Part shown: positions 14,272 to 19,688 of the stretch, piece by piece
Position numbering within the stretch: the stretch's first letter is position 1
Layout: each line of letters opens with the position of its first letter
NCBI GenBank assembly: GCA_022361095.1
Contig: JAKSBO010000589.1
Span: forward strand, 1 to 19,688
DNA from: Desulfobacterales bacterium
GTDB lineage: Bacteria > Desulfobacterota > Desulfobacteria > Desulfobacterales > Desulfobacteraceae
Length of the DNA stretch: 19,688 nt
Reading direction: 5' to 3'
Translations under genes and position numbers: made by a program
Notes under the pieces: model-generated
Databases searched by the model: none
Told to the model about the DNA's origin: nothing
What the model saw: the letters and a program-made list of their open reading frames with translations, nothing else

Positions 14272-14610
14272 ATGGATATCAGCATAGACGAACGTCCTGA
14301 AGCACTTGTTGTTTCCGTTACAGGAAAAATAGATGCGTCTAATTCTCCAAAGGTTGAAAAACAGATTGCGACCTACACTACACGTGTTCAGAAAGTTGTA
14401 ATCCTGGACCTTCTTGGAACGGAATACATGAGCAGTGCAGGACTCAGGGTGGTTCTCGTATTTGCCAAAAAACTTAAGGAAAAGGGGCAGGATCTGATTA
14501 TTTCAGGTCTACAGGGACATGTTAAAGAAGTGTTTGAATTGTCAGGACTTTATTCTATTTTTAGAATATTTCAAACCGTTGATGATGCGATGAACGCTAT
14601 CGAGGAATAA
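14272..14610 (+). CDS. STAS-domain anti-anti-sigma factor, RsbV/SpoIIAA-like
   Basis: Cytoplasmic 112-residue single STAS domain and the likely phospho-switch partner of the RsbW-like kinase and RsbU-like phosphatase encoded divergently. The family core is clear: VVSVTGKIDASNSPKVEKQI, VVILDLLGTEYMSSAGLRVVL and LIISGLQGHVKEVFELSGL. Ser55 in YMSSAG aligns with the phosphorylated Ser of SpoIIAA (DSSG), so the switch residue is present. GGAG lies seven bases before ATG 14272. The stop overlaps the end of the convergent DUF3124 gene by 14 bp. Being divergent rather than in the operon, it can be expressed independently of its kinase and phosphatase. Confidence 0.93.
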   Translation: MDISIDERPEALVVSVTGKIDASNSPKVEKQIATYTTRVQKVVILDLLGTEYMSSAGLRVVLVFAKKLKEKGQDLIISGLQGHVKEVFELSGLYSIFRIFQTVDDAMNAIEE

Positions 14611-15067
14611 GGACCTGGCCCCGGGATGTAAAAGAAGACCTCGAGCCAATCATTATGGTTTCCATTATAGGGGGATTCACTGGATTTTCAGATTGCCATT
14701 CAACAATGAAACTCGCCCCGGACCCTCCGGTCTTGTCATCATAGTCCACGACATAACGAACGGATTCAAAGGCTTTTAAAAAAACAGGCGCTGGGAGGTG
14801 TTTTTTTATAAGCACGCCCTTGGTGTTGTAATAATTTACGGATACAATTTTTATATCGTGGGCCATGTCTGTATTTCGGATGCTTAGCGTTACGGTTAAA
14901 AAAGAAGGAATCTGCCTGTTACCCGTGTAAATATGCGAATATGCGGGGATATAAATTTTTTGGCCCGTTGAAAGAGATGGGATCTCCTGGGCAAGCCCTG
15001 TACCTTTTGTCCACAATAGTAGTGTAATCAACAACATCAGGCAGGTTCGTATGTATTTTTTCCCCAT
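14597..15067 (-). CDS. Secreted DUF3124-family protein
   Basis: Predicted exported protein of 156 residues. A signal peptide is evident (MGKKYIRTC, hydrophobic core, GLA before QEIPS). The remainder matches DUF3124 as I know it: GQKIYIPAYSHIYTG, VTLSIRNTD, VVDYDDKTGGSGASFIVEW and NPPIMETIMIGSRSSF, ending SRGQVL. The function of DUF3124 is unknown to me; it resembles a small beta-sandwich envelope protein. ATG 15067 is preferred because AAGGTGAT sits just upstream; an in-frame TTG at 15091 is the only longer option. The gene is divergent from the OmpA-family gene and overlaps the STAS gene tail to tail by 14 bp. Confidence 0.85.
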   Translation of the reverse strand: MGKKYIRTCLMLLITLLLWTKGTGLAQEIPSLSTGQKIYIPAYSHIYTGNRQIPSFLTVTLSIRNTDMAHDIKIVSVNYYNTKGVLIKKHLPAPVFLKAFESVRYVVDYDDKTGGSGASFIVEWQSENPVNPPIMETIMIGSRSSFTSRGQVLIPR

Positions 15068-15434
15068 GGTTTTTATCACCTTTTTAAGCAAACAGTTTGA
15101 AACGGGAATGTATTTTCCCTGATCTTGACCAAGACTAACCTGAGTTTGCGCATTTTAGCAAGTCCGGCGGATAAAATTTTTACGGTCTTTCCATGCAAAC
15201 CACATCCCATAAAGTCCACTTGCCTGTTTGCCTGTCCTGTCGTGCAATAAACGTAATCCGAGATGAAATCCTTGTAACCGGACCATCTTTTTTACGGATG
15301 GTGTGTTTCTAAGTTCTATTAATTTCAAAATGTTATCATCGTGGCATGGGGGTTGCTGTCTACAGGAATTCCAAGGATGCGGAAGCATTTGGACGTTACC
15401 GCATTAACCTGAATTTTTAGAAAGGAAATGAACA
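15068..15434. other. Divergent intergenic region (DUF3124 / OmpA-family)
   Basis: About 370 bp with no credible gene; the 77-codon minus frame at 15155-15388 has no supporting features. It contains a sigma-54-type promoter (15342-15357) pointing to the OmpA-family gene. Forty bases upstream is a dyad, ACCATC (15282-15287) / GATGGT (15297-15302), that could be an activator site. I could not identify a promoter for the DUF3124 gene. Confidence 0.5.
15342..15357 (+). promoter_or_regulatory. Sigma-54 (RpoN) -24/-12 promoter candidate for the OmpA-family gene
   Basis: TGGCAT-GGGGG-TTGCT matches the consensus TGGCAC-N5-TTGCW, with the invariant GG and GC dinucleotides exactly ten bases apart. Predicted transcription would start near 15368, giving a leader of about 67 nt before ATG 15435. 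RpoN promoters need an enhancer-binding activator, which is not encoded in the window. Confidence 0.6.
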
Positions 15435-16121
15435 ATGAAATGCAACAGCGAAAAAGCAGCAGGTTTGGTCAGGTTTACAATTGCTTTTGCCCTGGCAGCG
15501 ACAGGATTTTGGATTTTTACGATATGCATATCCTCCACCGCCTTGGCAACCGATGCCGAAACCGTCAGACAACAAGCATCTTCAGCCATCGAACAAACAC
15601 ATATGGTGCCTGAATCCATTGCTGCTGACACCGAGAAAGTTGATACGCCTATCCTTGAGGAAAAGAGGGTCAAATCCCCTGTTCTTGAAGAGCAGGCCTT
15701 TGGAACCCGGGAGCAATCAGTGGACAAACGTGCCGTGTCTGTGGATTCCCAAAAATCCCCTTCAGAGGAAGAGACCCGGCAGTTTTTATCCAGACAGGTC
15801 TTTTTTGCGTTTAACAGCTCCCAACTGGATGAGCAGGCCCAAGCCCTGATCCGGGAACAGGCGGCATGGTTGGCGGCCAATCCGGACGTCGGTATTGAGA
15901 TCATAGGGTATTGCGATCAAAGCGGCCCCCAAGACTATAACATGGTTCTTGGGAAAAAAAGGGCCAATGCCGTAAAGACCTTCCTTGAACGTCTTGGTAT
16001 TGCTCCCCAGCGTCTAACCGAGGTCAGCTATGGGGAGCAATCTCCTATCCGCACCACCACAAATCAAACCGCTGCCCGAATCAATCGGCGTGTTGAGTTC
16101 AAAATTCAGCCGTCAGCCTGA
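15435..16121 (+). CDS. OmpA/Pal-family peptidoglycan-binding protein
   Basis: Predicted periplasmic protein of 228 residues. It has a long N-terminal signal or anchor segment (hydrophobic about 12-35, ending STALA before TDAE), a polar low-complexity linker rich in Glu, Lys and Ser (about 45-115), then an OmpA C-terminal domain (about 120-225). The domain shows VFFAFNSSQLDEQA, IEIIGYCDQSGPQDYNMVLGKKRANAV, VSYGEQSPI and NRRVEFKI. The Asp of GYCD and the Arg of KKRANAV, which bind the diaminopimelate of peptidoglycan in this family, are conserved. No lipobox is seen, so it is not classical Pal, and no beta-barrel precedes the domain. A Cys replaces the usual Ala/Thr in GHxD. AAAGGA sits eight bases before the ATG. 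A sigma-54-type promoter lies upstream and an intrinsic terminator 75 bp downstream. Confidence 0.88.
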   Translation: MKCNSEKAAGLVRFTIAFALAATGFWIFTICISSTALATDAETVRQQASSAIEQTHMVPESIAADTEKVDTPILEEKRVKSPVLEEQAFGTREQSVDKRAVSVDSQKSPSEEETRQFLSRQVFFAFNSSQLDEQAQALIREQAAWLAANPDVGIEIIGYCDQSGPQDYNMVLGKKRANAVKTFLERLGIAPQRLTEVSYGEQSPIRTTTNQTAARINRRVEFKIQPSA

Positions 16122-16154
16122 TTTCCCGCCTAAAGGGGTCCGGATCTTTGACCG

Positions 16155-16195
16155 CCTGTCCAGGGGAGGGGGTGGAGCCATCATTCCCTGGCAGG
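16155..16195 (+). other. Hairpin before the terminator of the OmpA-family gene
   Basis: CCTG-t-CCAGGG (16155-16165) pairs with CCCTGGCAGG (16186-16195): ten pairs with one bulged base. It lies directly before the T-tract terminator and could protect the mRNA 3' end. Confidence 0.45.
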
Positions 16196-16240
16196 AAAAG
16201 CGTTTTTCCCGCCTTTGTCAAGGGTCCGGGCGCTTTTTTT
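16196..16240. terminator. Intrinsic terminator, possibly bidirectional
   Basis: AAAAGCG (16196-16202) pairs with CGCTTTT (16231-16237), with an inner CCCG/CGGG stem, followed by further T. On the minus strand the same structure is followed by a short U-rich run, so it could also stop readthrough from the kinase gene. Confidence 0.7.
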
Positions 16241-16302
16241 ACATCAGTTTATATTTTCAGAGGGTTATATATAAGAACGTCCGGGTAAGTTGCCCAGATC
16301 TT

Positions 16303-16372
16303 TCAACCTTTGTTGCGGGCTAAGCTTGGCAGATGATATGTCAGGCCAGCCCATGGCTGTAATATGAAATTT
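16303..16372 (+). repeat. Hairpin repeat copy 4 (12 kb from copies 1-3)
   Basis: GGGCT (16317-16321) pairs with AGCCC (16348-16352), and GCTTG (16324-16328) pairs with CAGGC (16342-16346) including one wobble, around a loop with TGATA. The 3' flank ATGGCTGTAATATGAAA matches copies 2 (inverted) and 3. It lies between the terminator and the end of the convergent kinase gene. Confidence 0.6.
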
Positions 16373-16384
16373 AAGGCTTGATGA

Positions 16385-19135
16385 TCAAGACAAAAAGATG
16401 TTATCCGGTTTGATGGTTTTAAGTCCGTTTTGAATGGTCGCTATCTCATGGGTGAAACGTTTTAAAATTTTATCATCAAGCGTGCTTTTTTCTTTCAGGC
16501 ACATTTCCACTGCTGAACAGGCAGACTGCAACCTGGTCGCACCCAGGTTTCCGGCAACGCCTTTGAGGGAATGTGCAAGACGTTGGACATCTTCCGTTTG
16601 ACCGTTTTCGATGAGGTTGCGGATATCTGCGGCTGCATCGGCATATGTGCGGCGGAGTTTAAGCAGCAATTTTATATATAGTTCCCGGTTACCGCCAATT
16701 CGCCGTAAGCCGTCATCAATATCCAACCCGGGCAGTCTGGACGGAAAATCAGCCAGGGATTCTTCCTTTGGCATTTTAGGCGGTTTCTCTGGATGAAATT
16801 CTCCAGGCCGTTTCGGATTTACGGCCGGTATCCAGTGCATCAGAGATCTGAACAGCTCCTTGGGATCAATGGGTTTGGTCACATGGTCCTGCATACCGGC
16901 TGCAAGGCTTTTTTCCCGGTCGCCGGTCATGGCGTGGGCGGTCATGGCGACGATGGGCAGTTCATCGGCTGTTTTAAACTCGCGAATCATGGCCGTGGCC
17001 TGTATACCGTTCAATATCGGCATCTGAATATCCATGAGCACCAGGTTATATTTCTGGGCTTTTACCGCCTCAACCGCCTCCTTGCCGTTGTTGGCCACAT
17101 CTACGGCCAGACCGGAACTTCTCAGAATTTCCAATGCAATCTGCTGATTAATTTCATTATCTTCGGCTAGTAGAATACGCGCCCCATGTATCGCTTTTGC
17201 CTTGGCCAGGTAGTCGTCGATTCTGCGGTTTTTGCTTGTCTCGTTACGTCCATAAACCGTCATGATTGAGTCATAGAGCGTGGACTGGGTTACAGGCTTG
17301 GTCACAAATCCGTCCAATCCTGTTTTCCGCACCTGGTTCTGGGCTTCCGCCCTGCCATAGGCTGTGGCCATTATGATTTTGGGCATTGGCGTCAGCGCCT
17401 CCATGCAGAGGATCCGGCGGCAGGTCTCCATGCCGTCCATTACCGGCATTTTCCAGTCCAACAAAACAATTTCAAACGGATCTGCCTTAGTTGTCATTTC
17501 AAGCATTTCAAGTCCGGACATGCCGCTATCGGCGGTCTCTACCCTGAACCCCATGTTTTCAAGATAAGATTGGAAAATCCTCCTGGCGGCCTCATTGTCG
17601 TCTATTACGAGCACTTTTTTCCGGTGCAAATCATCGTCTGCCGTCACCTGCTTGCGCATACCCTGTTCGTTATCAATTTTCAGCAGGGCCGTAAAAAAGA
17701 ATGTAGAGCCCTTGCCGTATTCAGATTGAGCACCGATACCGCCGCCCATCAATTCTGCAAGATGTTTTGAAATCGTCAGTCCCAAGCCGGTGCCGCCATA
17801 TTTCCGGGTAAAGGAGCTGTCTGCCTGGGAAAATGCATGGAACAGGCTGTTTTGCTGTTCCAGAGTCATACCGATTCCGGTGTCCCGCACACTGAACCGA
17901 ATGACTGCCTTGTCTTTCATTTGTCTTTCCAGCGTGCAGGAGAGCTCAATTTCACCCTGCTCGGTAAATTTGTATGCATTGTCGGCCAGATTTACCAGAA
18001 TCTGCCTTAAACGGAGCGGATCACCGATAAGGTAACGCGGTACGTTTGCAGATATATGCACAAGCATTTCCAGCCCTTTTTCAGATGTTTTAACCGTTGT
18101 TACGTCTGCAGCGGCAGCCATAACGTCGTCAATATCAAATTTCACGGCTTCTATGTCGAGCTTGCCGGCTTCAATTTTTGAAAAATCCAGAATATCATTT
18201 ATCAATCCCAGCAATGAATTGGCGGCAGCGTCTATTTTATTGACATAATCCCGCTGCTTGAAGGAGAGCCCGGTCTTTAATGCCAGGTGGCTCATGCCGA
18301 TAATGGCGTTCATGGGCGTACGGATTTCGTGGCTCATGTTTGCAAGGAATTCGGATTTTGCCTTTTCAGCTTCCTCTGCGGTTATCTTTGCCTTTTCAAG
18401 TTCATCATTCCGATCAATCAAGGATTGGTTGGCCACCTTCAACGCCCGGGTTTTTTCCTGTACGCGTTTGTCCAGTGTGAGGAGTTGTTTTTTTAATGTC
18501 TGTCTCATGATCTCAAAGGATTTAGACAGTTTTCCAAATTCATCATTTCTGGGCATACCGATGGGCTCATCAAGCTCGTTTCGGGCGATTTTACCGGCAT
18601 GTTTTTCAAGGTAATGGATTGGGTTGATGATTTTATATCGGATAAATTTTAAAAATATAACAGACGTGACTGCCAGGGGTACGACCAGAATTAAAAGCGT
18701 AATACCGAAAATTTGAAAAAACTGGGCATGCGTATCATCGCTGAAATCAACTTCTATCCTTCCGATCACCCTTTTGTCAAAGATTACATCCCGGTGTATT
18801 GTGTTGCGCGTATCAATAGTTGTGCCGGCGGATGAATAATTTGAAAACGGCATATTTTCGAAATCATACACCCGGATTGCCAGAATCCGCTCGTCCTTTA
18901 CCATATAGTCGATCAACGGCAGATCAACCTGGGGGGTAAAATCATAAAGCGGCTGCTGCATGGCCGATGCGATGATTTTTGCCGTATCCTCTTGGAATTT
19001 CGTATGTTTAATTTCCAGCTTGTTTTTCTCAATGAATAGAAGGACCGTTCCGATTGTCGCTGTCGGGCCAAAGATGACAACAACCATTAAAAGGTAGAAC
19101 GCACCGGTAATGGAAGCATGCTTCAGTGAGAACAT
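16385..19135 (-). CDS. Hybrid sensor histidine kinase, HAMP-HisKA-HATPase-REC-REC-Hpt (BarA-like layout)
   Basis: Inner-membrane multi-step phosphorelay kinase of 916 residues from ATG 19135. Layout: helix about 8-34, periplasmic sensor about 36-138, helix 140-163, HAMP about 165-220, coiled coil to about 260, HisKA with His269 in [10 protein letters not shown], HATPase with N box [11 protein letters not shown] and G boxes DTGIGM and GGTGLGL, REC1 with Asp560 (LLDWKMP), REC2 with Asp702 (LMDIQMP), and Hpt with His855 (AHSLKG). All phosphorelay residues are present, so the output goes to a separate, unseen response regulator. The open frame extends to a TTG at 19183, but ATG 19135 is the natural start, giving a signal-anchor helix near the N-terminus. 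That ATG overlaps the upstream binding-protein gene by 13 bp, suggesting translational coupling and a shared sensing role. Confidence 0.93.
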   Translation of the reverse strand: MFSLKHASITGAFYLLMVVVIFGPTATIGTVLLFIEKNKLEIKHTKFQEDTAKIIASAMQQPLYDFTPQVDLPLIDYMVKDERILAIRVYDFENMPFSNYSSAGTTIDTRNTIHRDVIFDKRVIGRIEVDFSDDTHAQFFQIFGITLLILVVPLAVTSVIFLKFIRYKIINPIHYLEKHAGKIARNELDEPIGMPRNDEFGKLSKSFEIMRQTLKKQLLTLDKRVQEKTRALKVANQSLIDRNDELEKAKITAEEAEKAKSEFLANMSHEIRTPMNAIIGMSHLALKTGLSFKQRDYVNKIDAAANSLLGLINDILDFSKIEAGKLDIEAVKFDIDDVMAAAADVTTVKTSEKGLEMLVHISANVPRYLIGDPLRLRQILVNLADNAYKFTEQGEIELSCTLERQMKDKAVIRFSVRDTGIGMTLEQQNSLFHAFSQADSSFTRKYGGTGLGLTISKHLAELMGGGIGAQSEYGKGSTFFFTALLKIDNEQGMRKQVTADDDLHRKKVLVIDDNEAARRIFQSYLENMGFRVETADSGMSGLEMLEMTTKADPFEIVLLDWKMPVMDGMETCRRILCMEALTPMPKIIMATAYGRAEAQNQVRKTGLDGFVTKPVTQSTLYDSIMTVYGRNETSKNRRIDDYLAKAKAIHGARILLAEDNEINQQIALEILRSSGLAVDVANNGKEAVEAVKAQKYNLVLMDIQMPILNGIQATAMIREFKTADELPIVAMTAHAMTGDREKSLAAGMQDHVTKPIDPKELFRSLMHWIPAVNPKRPGEFHPEKPPKMPKEESLADFPSRLPGLDIDDGLRRIGGNRELYIKLLLKLRRTYADAAADIRNLIENGQTEDVQRLAHSLKGVAGNLGATRLQSACSAVEMCLKEKSTLDDKILKRFTHEIATIQNGLKTIKPDNIFLS

Positions 19136-19688
19136 GATGATGGTATCCAGCTTTTTACGGTGTCCTGGTGGCGGTTTATCCAAATCCGGGCTGCCTGATC
19201 ATGGGTTTTGTGTTCTATATCCACAAGAAAGGCCGCCTCCGCAATCATGCGGTTGGTCATTTTTATATTCTCAAGTATTTTGTAGGCGCAAGGCCACTGT
19301 TCTTTTAAGCCTTTCCAAGCCCCTTTGAACAGCCGCCCGTCTTTGGGATTCCCGCAGTCATGGGTTAACAAAGGATTTATCCCCCACTTTGGATCTGATT
19401 CGCACAGCGTTTCATGGGCCGGGAACTCCACAAATTCACCTTCATGGGCAAAATCTGTCCAGTTCGGGGTCCAGTTGAACATCACAATGGGCGTTTTGTT
19501 TTTTACGGCCCCTTGAAGTGCGGCTGTAAGTTCATCAGAATTTTTGGCCGCTCGAATCACGAAATCAAGTCCAAGCGCCTTTATCCGCTTGGCATCCGGT
19601 TTTTCCCAGGGGCCGCCGATATAAACACCTTTCCCATAACTTGCAGGCGTGGCAAACAGGTTGGCACATTTATTCAGTGCCCTGTAGT
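19123..19688 (-). CDS. Glycine betaine/proline-type substrate-binding protein (OpuAC/ProX family), N-terminal part outside window
   Basis: The C-terminal 188 residues of a periplasmic binding protein; the frame is open to the window edge, so the GTG at 19560 is not the real start. Family features are [38 protein letters not shown] with several Trp residues of the kind that form the quaternary-amine cage, and [17 protein letters not shown] near the end. In transporters this protein delivers glycine betaine, choline or proline-like ligands to an ABC permease. Here the next gene downstream is a hybrid kinase overlapping it by 13 bp rather than a permease, although transporter genes could lie upstream beyond the window. 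It could therefore feed a sensor instead of, or as well as, a transporter. Confidence 0.87.
   Translation of the reverse strand, partial: YRALNKCANLFATPASYGKGVYIGGPWEKPDAKRIKALGLDFVIRAAKNSDELTAALQGAVKNKTPIVMFNWTPNWTDFAHEGEFVEFPAHETLCESDPKWGINPLLTHDCGNPKDGRLFKGAWKGLKEQWPCAYKILENIKMTNRMIAEAAFLVDIEHKTHDQAARIWINRHQDTVKSWIPSSCSH

Noticed and set aside
15155..15388. 77-codon minus-strand frame overlapping the sigma-54-type promoter
   Set aside because: No supporting motif or ribosome-binding site; it covers the promoter region of a divergent gene.
16030..16323. 97-codon plus-strand frame over the end of the OmpA-family gene
   Set aside because: Shadow frame running through two hairpins and a terminator; no independent evidence.

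Overview
The window looks like a chromosomal segment of a Gram-negative, probably anaerobic deltaproteobacterium, with Desulfobacteraceae-like sulfate reducers the best guess. This is inferred from the protein repertoire (DUF3124, a stand-alone IscU/NifU-like scaffold, Cache-RsbU phosphatases, a large BarA-type hybrid kinase, an OmpA/Pal-like lipid-free protein with a sigma-54-type promoter) and from moderate GC content. No rRNA, tRNA, CRISPR, insertion sequence or phage gene was found. Both ends cut through genes: a NUDIX hydrolase on the left and a betaine-type binding protein on the right.

Left part (1-4786): a NUDIX hydrolase overlaps or abuts an unusual membrane M48 metalloprotease with a C-terminal TPR region. 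These converge on an unknown lipoprotein, which lies downstream of an IscU/NifU-like iron-sulfur scaffold on the minus strand. A lone KH-domain RNA-binding gene (khpA-like) follows. It lacks its usual ribosomal or rimM partners and ends in an orphan Shine-Dalgarno. About 650 bp of non-coding DNA then carries three divergent copies of a ~67 bp hairpin repeat; a fourth copy lies near 16.3 kb.

Central part (4787-14610): a DUF534-type periplasmic binding protein converges, across a bidirectional terminator, on a five-gene minus-strand operon. In transcription order the operon is an RsbW-like kinase, a Cache-HAMP-PP2C RsbU-like phosphatase, an ornithine-racemase-like PLP enzyme, a double extracytoplasmic-sensor/MFS fusion, and a 525-residue protein I do not recognise. 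A STAS (RsbV-like) protein is encoded divergently, 398 bp away. My reading is a partner-switching signalling unit physically linked to an amino-acid-racemase/transport cassette whose own transporter carries sensor domains. This is the best candidate for an undescribed system here. A large dyad precedes the sensor-MFS gene.

Right part (14597-19688): a secreted DUF3124 protein overlaps the STAS gene tail to tail. It is divergent from an OmpA-family protein preceded by a good sigma-54 -24/-12 match. After a terminator and the fourth hairpin repeat comes a hybrid histidine kinase (HAMP-HisKA-HATPase-REC-REC-Hpt) on the minus strand. Its probable ATG overlaps the end of a glycine betaine/proline-type substrate-binding protein gene, suggesting that the binding protein presents its ligand to the kinase.
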